Origin: an uncultured Lachnospiraceae bacterium
Lineage (GTDB): Bacteria > Bacillota > Clostridia > Lachnospirales > Lachnospiraceae
Assembly (NCBI GenBank): GCA_947644545.1
Contig: CANRZW010000038.1
Span: 1-34,469 of the forward strand
Direction: 5' to 3'
Length of the DNA: 34,469 nt
Shown here: positions 25,302-34,384 of the stretch, in pieces
Layout of the letters: each line of letters starts with the position of its first letter
Position numbering within the stretch: position 1 is the first letter of the stretch
Notes under the pieces: model-generated
The model's input: only the letters and a program-made list of their open reading frames with translations
The model's database searches: none
Told to the model about the DNA's origin: nothing
Translations under genes and position numbers: made by a program

Positions 25302-26207
25302 ATGAGCAAAGCCATTACAAAAAATAAAATTCAGAAATCCAGACAGGATAAGATATTCGATTTTATCATTTATACGGTTGCTGTGCTTCTTATTGTGATA
25401 ACGGTGTATCCGATGTACTTTATCGTGATCGCATCCATCAGCAATCCGACGGATGTGTCCAGCGGCAATATTCTCTTCTGGCCGAAGGGAATCAATATGC
25501 GGGGCTATGAACAGCTGCTGAATTACAAGCAGTTATGGACGGGCTACAAGAACACGATCATCTATACGGTGCTTGGAACCTGTGCAAATCTGGTGGTAAA
25601 TATTTCGGCATCCTACGCACTTTCCAGGAAAAATCTGGTAGGTAAGAAGCTGATCACCTTTTTCTACCTGATTCCCATGTTCTTCGGCGGCGGTCTGATC
25701 CCGACTTACCTGATCGTCAGGAACTTCCACCTGCTTGATACGAGATGGGTGATGATCCTTCCGTTTTCGGTTATTACCTATTATATTATTGTGGGAAGAA
25801 CATTCTTTTCCAACAATATTCCCGATGATCTGTGGGAGGCGGCACAGATTGACGGCTGTGGGAACCTGAACTTTTTCTTTAAGATCGTACTGCCGCTGTC
25901 CAAGGCGGTGATCGCGGTAATCGCGCTGTGGTCCGCAGTAGGACACTGGAATTCTTACTTTAACGCGTTGATCTATCTGCGGGATGAGATGCTGCAGCCA
26001 TTGCAGATCGTGCTTCGCAATATCCTGATCAATAACCAGACGGCCAGCATGATGATGACCGGAACGGCCGCTACCGAGGCAAGACAGGCGGCGGAGTTGA
26101 TCAAGTACGGTGCGATCGTTGTCTCCTCGGCGCCGATCATGTGTATGTATCCTTTCGTGCAGAAATATTTTAACCAGGGCGTTATGATCGGAGCAGTCAA
26201 GGGATAA
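25302..26207 (+). CDS. lplC: Sugar ABC transporter permease, LplC/YtcP type
   Basis: The second membrane subunit of the importer, following lplB with AGGAGG before the ATG. The 301-residue product has six hydrophobic segments, and the EAA loop WEAAQIDGCGNLNFFFKI followed by VLPLSK. The C-terminal PFVQKYFNQGVMIGAVKG is characteristic of the LplC/YtcP subfamily. Together with lplB and the binding protein gene downstream it makes a complete importer apart from the ATPase. Confidence 0.92.
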   Translation: MSKAITKNKIQKSRQDKIFDFIIYTVAVLLIVITVYPMYFIVIASISNPTDVSSGNILFWPKGINMRGYEQLLNYKQLWTGYKNTIIYTVLGTCANLVVNISASYALSRKNLVGKKLITFFYLIPMFFGGGLIPTYLIVRNFHLLDTRWVMILPFSVITYYIIVGRTFFSNNIPDDLWEAAQIDGCGNLNFFFKIVLPLSKAVIAVIALWSAVGHWNSYFNALIYLRDEMLQPLQIVLRNILINNQTASMMMTGTAATEARQAAELIKYGAIVVSSAPIMCMYPFVQKYFNQGVMIGAVKG

Positions 26208-26310
26208 TCCGGCAGAGAAACCGGGACAGAATCGTTACGACAAAAGCAGTATTTATTAAAAAAATATGGAAACATGCAAGTATCTAATTTAATGAAGGAG
26301 GATTAGGAGT

Positions 26311-27948
26311 ATGAGAAAGAAAGTAGCAGGCAGACTGCTCAGTGTTATGATGGCGGCAGCGATGGTGGTCGGAGTGCTTACCGGCTGCGGCGGTTCTGAC
26401 GGAGCGTCCGGGGACGGCGCGGAAGGCACACAGGCGGATGCATCCGGGGATTCCGGGGAGACTGCGGACGGTGTGGAGGAGTTCACGATCGCCACGGTGA
26501 GATGGACGGATGCCTGGCCCAATGAATTCATGAATGAAGGTATCATGAAGGAACTGGAAGAGAAACACAATATCAAGATCAATTGGCAGGTATACTATAA
26601 CAGTGACTGGACAGAGCAGAAATCGCTGCTTCTGGCATCGGGAGATCTGCCGGATGCGTTCTTTGGCTCGATCTGTCTGACAGAGACGGATGTGGCACAG
26701 AACAAGGACTATTTTGTGGAACTGACAGAAGGCATCGAGAAGAATATGCCGAATCTGACGGCTATTTTCGAGAAGGAGCCGGCGCTTAAGGCAGCGGCAC
26801 AGAACCGTGACGGTGAGATCTACAGTCTGGTCAAGAAACTGCCTCTGCGTCCGAAGGTAGCCAACTCCATGTATATTAATAAGGAGTGGCTGGATAATCT
26901 GGGGCTTTCCATGCCGACGACTTACGAAGAGCTGGCGGATGTGTTAAAAGCATTCAAAGAACAGGATGCGGACGGTGACGGTGATCCGAATAATGAGATC
27001 CCTTATACGAATGCAGGCTCTCTGGCAGGCGATCTGAGCAACCTTCTGGCGCCGTTCGGAACGATCGTGAGCAGAACCGGTAATTTCATGCAGATTGATG
27101 CATCCGGCAATCCGGCATTCGTACCGATTACAGAGAACTATAAAGAAGCCGTTAAATGGGCGCATGAGCTGTATGCGGCAGGATGTCTTGATCAGGAATA
27201 TTTTACCCAGGACAGCTCCATGGCTTCCGCGAAGAGAATGGCGGAAGGCGGTTCCCAGACCGGTCTTGTATTCGCATGGACGGCGGATGCCGAGATGGGC
27301 GAGAATGCGAGTCAGTTTGAGCTTTGTGAAGCGGTTGCCGGACCGGACGGAAACCGGTATGTGGAATCTGATCCTACTTACCTTGATATTGCCAACAGAG
27401 AACTGATCATCACCACGCAGTGTAAGAACCCTGACAAGCTGCTGCAGTGGGCGGACGATTTCTATACGGATCTGGTATCCTTGCAGACATACTATGGGTC
27501 CATACCGGATCAGGTAGAGGATAAGGGCGACGGAACCTATGAAGTGCTTCTTCCTGCGGACGGAACGACACTGGATACTTCGGCATGGTCTTACTCTATG
27601 AGAGATTTCGGCCCGAAATACATGACGGAAGAGTTCCAGAAGAATGTGATCCTGCCGGACAGCCAGGGTGACGGTGTGAAGCTGGCGCAGGATGAAACCA
27701 ATGCCAAATATGCTTCCGATATCGCATTCCCGGTCGTAAGCTATACGACAGAGCAGCTGACCACACTGGCAAGCCTCACGACAGATATCAATGACTATGC
27801 GTCTGCACAGTATGCACACTGGGTAGTAGACGGCGGCATTGAAGAAGAGTGGGATGCTTATCTGGCACAGTTAGATCAGATGGGACTGCAGGATGTTCTG
27901 GCAATCCACAATGATGCATATGCGGCGTATAAGGCAATCGTACAGTAA
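26311..27948 (+). CDS. Sugar ABC transporter substrate-binding lipoprotein (LplA-like)
   Basis: It captures the sugar outside the cell. The signal peptide ends in lipobox VLTGC with lipidated C26, followed by a Gly/Ser/Asp-rich spacer. The mature protein is about 520 residues, long for binding proteins but usual for this family. Near residues 218-232 lies a DADGDGDPNNEIP loop, a calcium-binding DxDxDG-type motif common in this group. The ATG follows AAGGAGGATTAGGAG. The gene is third in the operon, and the long spacer before it (103 bases) and the hairpin after it (27973-28010) may give it higher expression than its neighbours, as binding proteins usually need. Confidence 0.93.
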   Translation: MRKKVAGRLLSVMMAAAMVVGVLTGCGGSDGASGDGAEGTQADASGDSGETADGVEEFTIATVRWTDAWPNEFMNEGIMKELEEKHNIKINWQVYYNSDWTEQKSLLLASGDLPDAFFGSICLTETDVAQNKDYFVELTEGIEKNMPNLTAIFEKEPALKAAAQNRDGEIYSLVKKLPLRPKVANSMYINKEWLDNLGLSMPTTYEELADVLKAFKEQDADGDGDPNNEIPYTNAGSLAGDLSNLLAPFGTIVSRTGNFMQIDASGNPAFVPITENYKEAVKWAHELYAAGCLDQEYFTQDSSMASAKRMAEGGSQTGLVFAWTADAEMGENASQFELCEAVAGPDGNRYVESDPTYLDIANRELIITTQCKNPDKLLQWADDFYTDLVSLQTYYGSIPDQVEDKGDGTYEVLLPADGTTLDTSAWSYSMRDFGPKYMTEEFQKNVILPDSQGDGVKLAQDETNAKYASDIAFPVVSYTTEQLTTLASLTTDINDYASAQYAHWVVDGGIEEEWDAYLAQLDQMGLQDVLAIHNDAYAAYKAIVQ

Positions 27949-27972
27949 TTGCCGGCGCGCGGCTTGAATGAT

Positions 27973-28010
27973 ACGACCGGTGTCTGCATGTAAGGGCGGA
28001 TACCGGTCGT
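27973..28010 (+). other. Strong intercistronic hairpin without U-tract
   Basis: ACGACCGGTGTC (27973-27984) pairs with GATACCGGTCGT (27999-28010), 12 bp with one G-T wobble and a 14-base loop. There is no T-run after it, so it is more likely a 3' stabiliser or partial processing site separating the binding protein mRNA from the glycosidase part than a terminator. Confidence 0.65.
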
Positions 28011-28171
28011 AACTGTTCCGTACCGATCAGCAGAAAGGTGACAAGAAGCCGGAAGAGAGGTATTATGATAAGGAAAGACAGGAATCGGTTCACGGTTTGG
28101 CAATGCATATCGGCCGAGCGGATCGTGAGAACAGGATTCAGACGTTAACAGGGCAGAGAGGATGCCCGGAA

Positions 28172-30583
28172 ATGGAGAAATCTATGAAAGAATGTTATCA
28201 GATCAAAACCATGCCCTTATGCAGGGCAGAGAATGTCATTGCGGGGGAGAAGTACCGGATCAGTGTGCTGACAGCCGGGCTGATCCGGTTGGAGTATGCG
28301 GCGCACGGGGTGTTTGAGGACCGGCCGACACAGACTGTCTGGAACAGGGATCTGGGAGCCTGTGATTTCCAGGTGATTGATGAGGAGGGGAAGTTGGAGA
28401 TCATCACGGAAAGGCTTCATCTGCGTTATGACAAGGGCGAATTCAGGAAGAGCGGCCTCTCCATCGACGTGAAAGGAGGACTTTTCCCGTTCGGAGGATT
28501 GTGGCGTTACGGAGACGAGACGAAAGTGGTCAACATCGGTGACTTGAAAGGGACGGCCAGGACACTGGATAATGCGGACGGTGAGATTCCGTTGGAGAAT
28601 GGGCTGGTGTCTCAACTGGGACATGCGGTGCTGGATGACAGCAAGTCGCTGGTAATCCGGGAAGACGGCTGGGTGGAAGTCAGGAAACATCCGGAGATCG
28701 ATCTGTATTTCTGGGGATATGGCACGGACTATCTGACCTGTATCCAGGATTTCTACAGATTGTGCGGGAGTACGCCGATGGCGCCGCGGTATGCGTTCGG
28801 TAACTGGTGGAGCCGGTATCATAAATATACGGAGCAGACATATCGGGAACTGATGGAGCGTTTTCAGGCGGAGGATGTGCCGTTATCCGTGGCAGTCATC
28901 GACATGGACTGGCATCTGGTGGATATTGACAAGAAGTACGGCAGCGGCTGGACCGGCTATACATGGAACAGGGATTTCTTCCCGGATCCGAAGCGGTTCT
29001 TGGGCTGGCTCCATGAGCAGGGGCTGCATGTGACGCTGAATGTGCATCCGGCGGACGGCGTGCGGGCCTATGAGGAGATGTATGAGCCCATGGCGAAGGC
29101 GCTGGGCATTGATGTGGAACAGGAGCTGCCGGTAGAATTTGATGTGTCGGATGAGAAATTTATGGAGGCCTATTTTACTTATCTGCATCACACGAGAGAA
29201 GAAGAGGGCGTTGATTTCTGGTGGATTGACTGGCAGCAGGGTGTGTCTTCCAAGGTGGAAGGCCTGGACCCGCTCTGGATGCTGAACCACTACCATTATC
29301 TGGATAATGGGCGTGACGGTAAAAGGCCCATGACTTTCTCCAGATATGCGGGGCCGGGCAGCCATCGCTATCCGGTGGGCTTTTCGGGAGACACGATCGT
29401 CAGCTGGAAATCCCTTGCCTTTCAGCCCTACTTCACGGCGTCGGCGTCCAATATCGGGTACGGTATGTGGAGTCATGACATCGGCGGACACATGCTGGGG
29501 ATCCGGGATGATGAGCTGTGCGGCAGATGGGTACAGTTCGGCGTTTTCTCGCCGATTATGCGTCTGCATTCAACGAACAGCATGTTTAACTCAAAGGAGC
29601 CCTGGAGATACCGGCCGGAGATCTGTGCGATGATGGAGGAATTCTTACGTCTGCGTCATAAGATGCTGCCTTATCTGTATACCATGAATTACAGGCAGTA
29701 TGCGGAAGGGATTCCGATGATTCTGCCGATGTATTATCCTTATCCGAAAGCCAGAGAGGCGTACCAGGTGCCCAATCAGTATTTGTTTGGCAGTGAAATG
29801 ATGGCTGCGGCTGTCACCACGCCCTGTCTGAAAGACCTGAGCATGGCGAAGACTACCGTCTGGTTCCCGGAAGGGAAATGGTATGATATCTTTACCGGGC
29901 TGTGTTATGAGGGCGGCAGGATGATGAAGCTTTACCGGGATATCAATTCCATGCCGGTATTTGCGAAGGCCGGGGCTGTAGTGCCGTTTCAGGAGGAGTA
30001 CGGCATCGATGCGGGGGAGAATCCCCGGCAGCTGCACCTGTATGTATATGCAGGAGCGGACGGCAGCTTTACGCTGTATGAGGATGACAATACTACCAAC
30101 GGCTACCGGGAAGGAAAGTGCGTGAAGACACGATTTGACTGGCAGGAGGAAGCGGGGAGCCTTTGCATTCACAGGGCAGCAGGCGAACTGTCTCTGGTGC
30201 CGGAAAAGCGGGATTATATCCTTACTTTCTGCGGCATCACTCAGGCGCAGGTTTCCTGTGATCCGCAGGAGAGGGCGGCAGAGGGCGGTCCGGCAGTTTC
30301 CGTGAGACAGGATGCCATGGGACGGCTGGAGGTTGTACTAAAGCAGATACCGGTTACGGAGGAAGTCACGGTATCCCTGCGGGAGAGAAAGGCTGCGGAC
30401 AAGGAGGTTGTGGACAGATGTTTCCGGATCCTTGACCAGGCACAGATTAAGATGACGGTGAAGGAGAACGCGTTCCATGTGGTGGAAACACAGCAGGATA
30501 CAGCGAGAATTCTGGGCGGGCTGCTGGCGCTTGAGCTTGACAATGACTTATATGGAGCGCTGGCGGAGATTGTTTCGGCCTGA
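28172..30583 (+). CDS. GH31 family glycoside hydrolase (alpha-glucosidase/xylosidase type)
   Basis: It releases terminal sugars from alpha-linked glycans, probably inside the cell after uptake since there is no signal peptide. The start is uncertain between ATG 28172 and ATG 28184; the latter has GGAG six bases upstream, and upstream frames are non-coding-like. Numbering from 28172: an N-terminal beta-sandwich (about 1-200), then the barrel with nucleophile D353 in FWWIDWQQG, and the acid/base candidate D407 in FSGDTIVSW, followed by HDIGGHM. The C-terminal sandwiches include a DUF5110-like part (about 610-700). WIDWQ replaces the more common WxDMNE, so the substrate may differ from classic alpha-glucosidases. 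The final 60 residues are extra helical. Confidence 0.93.
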   Translation: MEKSMKECYQIKTMPLCRAENVIAGEKYRISVLTAGLIRLEYAAHGVFEDRPTQTVWNRDLGACDFQVIDEEGKLEIITERLHLRYDKGEFRKSGLSIDVKGGLFPFGGLWRYGDETKVVNIGDLKGTARTLDNADGEIPLENGLVSQLGHAVLDDSKSLVIREDGWVEVRKHPEIDLYFWGYGTDYLTCIQDFYRLCGSTPMAPRYAFGNWWSRYHKYTEQTYRELMERFQAEDVPLSVAVIDMDWHLVDIDKKYGSGWTGYTWNRDFFPDPKRFLGWLHEQGLHVTLNVHPADGVRAYEEMYEPMAKALGIDVEQELPVEFDVSDEKFMEAYFTYLHHTREEEGVDFWWIDWQQGVSSKVEGLDPLWMLNHYHYLDNGRDGKRPMTFSRYAGPGSHRYPVGFSGDTIVSWKSLAFQPYFTASASNIGYGMWSHDIGGHMLGIRDDELCGRWVQFGVFSPIMRLHSTNSMFNSKEPWRYRPEICAMMEEFLRLRHKMLPYLYTMNYRQYAEGIPMILPMYYPYPKAREAYQVPNQYLFGSEMMAAAVTTPCLKDLSMAKTTVWFPEGKWYDIFTGLCYEGGRMMKLYRDINSMPVFAKAGAVVPFQEEYGIDAGENPRQLHLYVYAGADGSFTLYEDDNTTNGYREGKCVKTRFDWQEEAGSLCIHRAAGELSLVPEKRDYILTFCGITQAQVSCDPQERAAEGGPAVSVRQDAMGRLEVVLKQIPVTEEVTVSLRERKAADKEVVDRCFRILDQAQIKMTVKENAFHVVETQQDTARILGGLLALELDNDLYGALAEIVSA

Positions 30584-30610
30584 GTGGAATCGGTTGGCGG
30601 GGGTGTGAGA

Positions 30611-32347
30611 ATGGAAGGCAGGAAGAAAAGACAGCATGGGCTAAAGAAGAGCAGGTCGATCGTACATATTACGCTGGAGGCCATGATTCCGGTATGTGTT
30701 TTATTCCTGCTTCTCCTGCTCTTTATGTTTCAGAGCGTGAATGAGGCGCAGAGCATGGCATACCGGTATCTGCAGGATATGGCGGCGGCGAATGCGAAGA
30801 AGGTGAAGGAAGATATCGGCATGATCAACTCGGAGATGGTCTATCTGATTAAGCAGGATAAGAATATAGCCGGTCTGCCGGAAGATATCACACCCAAGAC
30901 GACCCGTTATTATGAGTTGTTGGAGGATATTGTCTCGCTCAACAAGACACTGAGACTGCGCTACGGCGGCCACTACTTCTTCTATGAGTATGTGGAAGCG
31001 GCAGACCTGCTCATTCTGGACAATCATGCTTATTTTCCGGTGAGCCAGAAAGACGGTGAGGCCAGAGGGCTGGAGGAAATGATCCAGGGGTATCTGTCGG
31101 GAGAAAAGAAGCGTTCCGAGTGGAATTATTTTAAGGCCGATGAACAGACATATCTGTTCTGCTTCTATGAAACGAATGGTAAGGCAGTGGGGTGCATCGT
31201 CAATCTGGAAGATCTGCTGACCGATTTTAATATCAGTAATCTGGGATATGAGAGCATTCCTTTCTTTATCGCCGGTGACGGAGAGATCTTGATGCGCAGG
31301 CAGGAAGAGCAGGAGAATGTGACGCAGGCGATGCGGGATAAGCTTTTTTTCAAAGCCAAGGTGCAGACTTATGAATTGGGCAGGATCGGGCAGTTGAAAC
31401 TGTTAATCGACTCTTCCGAGGGGATCCTGGACAGGATCGTCGTGCTGCAGGTTATGAGTACGGTGCTGGCGGTCTCCATTATTCTGGCAGTCACCGTGAT
31501 CGCCTTTGTTTATTACAAGCGGATCCTGGCGCCTATGAAACAGTTTGTGAAGAGGCTGAGCAATCCGGAGGAAGAAAAGTGGCTCCATGACATGGACAGT
31601 CATCAGCTGCTGGAACTGGAGATGGCCAGCAAGGAATTCAGGGAAATGATGAGGCAGATCCAGTCTTTGAAAATCGCGATCTACGAAAAGGAATTGCTGC
31701 AAAGTAAGACGGAACTGGAATATGTTCAGGAGCAGATCCGGCCGCATTTCTATCTGAACTGTATCAGTGTGATCCACAGCATGGCGGAGAAATACCATGC
31801 GGATGACATTATTATGATCGCCGAGAAGTTGTCGGATTACTTCCGCTATGTGGTCAATGATTCTTATGTGCTCAGACAGATCGGCCAGGAAGTCGCGCAT
31901 ATCAGAGATTATATCGATATTCAGAAACTGCGGTATGAAGACTTCTTCCGGTTCGAGGTGATGATGGATGAAGGGGTGGAATCCTGTATGATCCCGCCGC
32001 TGGTCCTGCAGGTATTTGTGGAAAATGCCATCAATCATGGGGTGAATTTCGAGAAGCAGGTGGAGATCACGCTTTATATTGCGCTGGAGCAGTATGGCGG
32101 GGAGGATTATCTATATATCTGTGTATCGGATACCGGAGAGGGATTTTCAAAGGAAGCGCTGGACAAGATTCTAAATGGCGGAAATATCGTATATAACGGC
32201 AGGAAACATGTAGGGATCCAGAATACGTTGAAACGTCTGCAGATCATATACGGTGAGAAAGCGCAGGTTGGTTTCTTCAATATGACGGAGCACTGCGGAG
32301 CCGTGGTAGAGCTGAGAATCCCGGTACAGGCACAGGACACTGCATGA
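30611..32347 (+). CDS. Sensor histidine kinase (YesM-like, LytS/His_kinase type)
   Basis: It senses an extracellular signal, presumably the sugar, and phosphorylates the AraC-type regulator encoded upstream. The ATG at 30611 follows GGCGGGGGTG; a GTG at 30584 lacks a site. The 578-residue protein has a membrane segment at about 24-44, an extracellular sensor region to about 278, a second membrane segment at about 280-303, and a short HAMP-like linker. The kinase domain has H379 in QIRPHFYLN, and the ATPase domain has the N-box VENAINHG and G1 DTGEGF, with a second glycine-containing GIQNTLKRL. It begins 27 bases after the GH31 stop and ends the operon before a terminator. Confidence 0.94.
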   Translation: MEGRKKRQHGLKKSRSIVHITLEAMIPVCVLFLLLLLFMFQSVNEAQSMAYRYLQDMAAANAKKVKEDIGMINSEMVYLIKQDKNIAGLPEDITPKTTRYYELLEDIVSLNKTLRLRYGGHYFFYEYVEAADLLILDNHAYFPVSQKDGEARGLEEMIQGYLSGEKKRSEWNYFKADEQTYLFCFYETNGKAVGCIVNLEDLLTDFNISNLGYESIPFFIAGDGEILMRRQEEQENVTQAMRDKLFFKAKVQTYELGRIGQLKLLIDSSEGILDRIVVLQVMSTVLAVSIILAVTVIAFVYYKRILAPMKQFVKRLSNPEEEKWLHDMDSHQLLELEMASKEFREMMRQIQSLKIAIYEKELLQSKTELEYVQEQIRPHFYLNCISVIHSMAEKYHADDIIMIAEKLSDYFRYVVNDSYVLRQIGQEVAHIRDYIDIQKLRYEDFFRFEVMMDEGVESCMIPPLVLQVFVENAINHGVNFEKQVEITLYIALEQYGGEDYLYICVSDTGEGFSKEALDKILNGGNIVYNGRKHVGIQNTLKRLQIIYGEKAQVGFFNMTEHCGAVVELRIPVQAQDTA

Positions 32348-32364
32348 GTGATTAATATGGAAGG

Positions 32365-32413
32365 AAAAGGCAGAGAGCGCAGAAACGGACAAAGATGCGC
32401 TTTTTGCCTTTTT
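32365..32413 (+). terminator. Terminator of the transport operon
   Basis: AAAAGGCA (32365-32372) pairs with TGCCTTTT (32405-32412); inner AGCGC and GCGCT also pair, and T residues follow. It lies 18 bases after the kinase stop. Confidence 0.8.
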
Positions 32414-32433
32414 ATGTAAGGTATCATATTTTT

Positions 32434-32471
32434 TATAATACTTGGGACGTTTTTATCTTTTGCCCCGTCTA
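32434..32471 (+). promoter_or_regulatory. Candidate promoter region of the ECF sigma operon
   Basis: A perfect TATAAT (32434-32439) lies upstream, but its -35 is poor (TTTATG, 17 bases away). Eight bases on, TGGGAC (32443-32448) and CGTC (32466-32469) separated by 17 bases resemble an ECF-type -35 and -10, so the operon may be self-regulated. Neither can be chosen from sequence alone. Confidence 0.4.
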
Positions 32472-32547
32472 ATCAGTAGAGAGGATACATAACCAGGAAG
32501 CCGAAGACTGAACGGTGACAAGAAAACAAAGAGGAGGGAAGCCGTCA

Positions 32548-33087
32548 ATGGACAAGCTGATAAAGCGCGCACAAAGCAAAGACGCGGACGCTTTTACCGA
32601 GCTGATACAATCGCAGATGCAGAGTCTGTATAAGACTGCGAGGGTGATGCTTTGGAATGATGAAGACGCTGCGGATGCCATATCTGAGACGATTCTGATC
32701 TGCTGGGAAAAGATGGGACAATTGAAGAAACCGGAATTTTTCAAGACGTGGATGACCAGGATTCTGATCAATGAATGTCACAATATCTTAAGACAGAGGA
32801 AACGGGTATCTTTGGTGGAGGAGATCGAAGAAGTGCCGGAATCTGATGACGCTTATGCGAACGTGGAATGGCTGGAGACGATGCGAAGACTGGATGAGAA
32901 GTACAGAATGGTTCTGATCCTGTATTACGTCAATGGATTAAAGACGCCGGAGATCGGAGCGGTCTTACAGATTCCGATCAGTACGGTAAGAACAAGGCTG
33001 GCAAGAGGGAGAGAACAGATGGCGCAGCTTTATGGCGTGAAACACACAGCGCAGGGAAGATTACAGAGCGGAAAGGAAAAATCATGA
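32548..33087 (+). CDS. ECF-type RNA polymerase sigma factor
   Basis: A short alternative sigma factor, 179 residues. The ATG at 32548 is nine bases after GGAGGGA, better than the upstream in-frame start at 32515. Region 2 spans about residues 10-75 (ARVMLWNDEDAADAI, ICWEKMGQ, FFKTWMTRILINECHN) and region 4 about 108-160, with LYYVNGLKTPEIGAVL and the recognition helix ISTVRTRLARGREQM. Regions 1.1 and 3 are absent, as in ECF factors. Its stop overlaps the next start by four bases (ATGA), so it is coupled to the DUF4179 membrane protein, its probable anti-sigma factor. The signal it answers is unknown. Confidence 0.92.
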   Translation: MDKLIKRAQSKDADAFTELIQSQMQSLYKTARVMLWNDEDAADAISETILICWEKMGQLKKPEFFKTWMTRILINECHNILRQRKRVSLVEEIEEVPESDDAYANVEWLETMRRLDEKYRMVLILYYVNGLKTPEIGAVLQIPISTVRTRLARGREQMAQLYGVKHTAQGRLQSGKEKS

Positions 33088-34280
33088 GAGATAAGGATAT
33101 TATCGAAAGCTTACAAAGAGAGATCATAATTCCGGATATTGTGCAGACAAAAGCCGATCAGACATTTCAGAAGATTCAGATGGAAAAAGGCAAGACACTC
33201 ACGATGCGGACGAGAAGGAGGAAATGGAAAACGGTATGGTTTGCGGTCACCGCGGCCGTATTAGTGCTTGGTATGACGGTGTGTGCGGCCGTCTATCTGT
33301 ATGGAAGTAAAGGGCTTGAGTCTGAATTCATGATGACACCGGAGCAGAAACAGATTTTAACCCAAAAGGAATATTTGACACCTATTGTGGATGAAGCAGG
33401 CATGCATACCGGCGTCACGTGTCAGGGGGTTACGGTGACACCGATGCAGATGATCGTTGATAAGCGGTTTGCATGGCTTTCCTTTCAGGTGAAGGGATTT
33501 GATCCGGAAGAAGGGAAAGAACCGGGCGTCTATATGCGGCGCATAATGGTCGATGGTGACGAGTATGCGACGATTCAGACATACGGCGGGTTTTACGATG
33601 GCCTGCGGTATACCGGTGACGGATTTGTACGTGATGACGGAGAGCAGGCGTATGACGCAGATGGCAGTCTGATCCCCAAATACGTGGATGAAGAAGGCTG
33701 CCTGGAGTATATTATTGAGATTGTTGGTACCGATTATGAGAAAGGACTGATCGGTTCGTCCCTGCATGTCGAGCTTGAAGGTCTTGGAACGATGGATAAG
33801 GCGGAATATATTCCGGATGTGGAGGGAGTATGGGCGTTTGATATAGACCTTAAGGGATCGGATGCGGTCAGGAAGGCAACACTGTCCACGCCGTTGGGAG
33901 ATAGCGGCGCCACATTGGAATATGTGGAGATCTCGCCCATCTCGGTTTATGTGATCGGAGAGTTTCCTCTGCAGAAGGAGGAGACGGAGGCGGTGGACGG
34001 AAAAGGAGAGACAATACTTGCCGAGACATTTGTACATGCGCCGGATTTCGCAGGATTGAAGATGAAAGACGGCAGTCTCCTGACCTATATTATCAATGGT
34101 GGAACAGTGGGGTATCCTGATTCGGAGAAGGAAGTATACCGGTGGGCTTTTGGCATCACGCCTGCAGTCAATCCGGAGGAAGTCGAGGCGCTGTTGTTCC
34201 AAAAGTCGACTCCGGAATTGAATGATCGGGGAACCTTTGAATATAAGGAAGAAGATCTGTATGTCGTACCGGTACCATAA
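33084..34280 (+). CDS. DUF4179-type membrane protein, probable anti-sigma factor
   Basis: The 398-residue product starts within the ECF sigma stop codon. A cytoplasmic N-terminus of about 45 residues, charged and helical (with a basic MRTRRRKWK at its end), precedes one membrane segment at about 48-70 (WFAVTAAVLVLGMTVCAAVYLY), then an extracellular domain of some 325 residues, mainly beta, Gly/Asp-rich, with no Cys. That topology fits DUF4179 proteins, encoded beside ECF sigma factors in Clostridia; the N-terminus would hold the sigma factor at the membrane. It lacks a recognisable HxxxCxxC zinc motif, so it is not a ZAS-type anti-sigma factor. Binding is inferred only from coupling and topology. 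Confidence 0.85.
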   Translation: MRDKDIIESLQREIIIPDIVQTKADQTFQKIQMEKGKTLTMRTRRRKWKTVWFAVTAAVLVLGMTVCAAVYLYGSKGLESEFMMTPEQKQILTQKEYLTPIVDEAGMHTGVTCQGVTVTPMQMIVDKRFAWLSFQVKGFDPEEGKEPGVYMRRIMVDGDEYATIQTYGGFYDGLRYTGDGFVRDDGEQAYDADGSLIPKYVDEEGCLEYIIEIVGTDYEKGLIGSSLHVELEGLGTMDKAEYIPDVEGVWAFDIDLKGSDAVRKATLSTPLGDSGATLEYVEISPISVYVIGEFPLQKEETEAVDGKGETILAETFVHAPDFAGLKMKDGSLLTYIINGGTVGYPDSEKEVYRWAFGITPAVNPEEVEALLFQKSTPELNDRGTFEYKEEDLYVVPVP

Positions 34281-34335
34281 AAGGGAAACCGAAGGCTGAA
34301 CGGATACGAAAATTATAAATATGCAGATATAGTTA

Positions 34336-34364
34336 TTGCCAAAATCGTCTAAGTGTTAGATAAT
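34336..34364 (+). promoter_or_regulatory. Promoter of rnpB
   Basis: TTGCCA (34336-34341), a 17-base spacer and GATAAT (34359-34364) lie just upstream of the RNase P RNA, with transcription expected near 34371. Confidence 0.65.
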
Positions 34365-34384
34365 GGAACGGTACACCAAGTAGA

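Noticed and set aside
26944..27819. 291-residue minus-strand frame over the binding protein gene
   Set aside because: The plus strand encodes a clear lipoprotein with a calcium-loop motif; the reverse frame has no domain.
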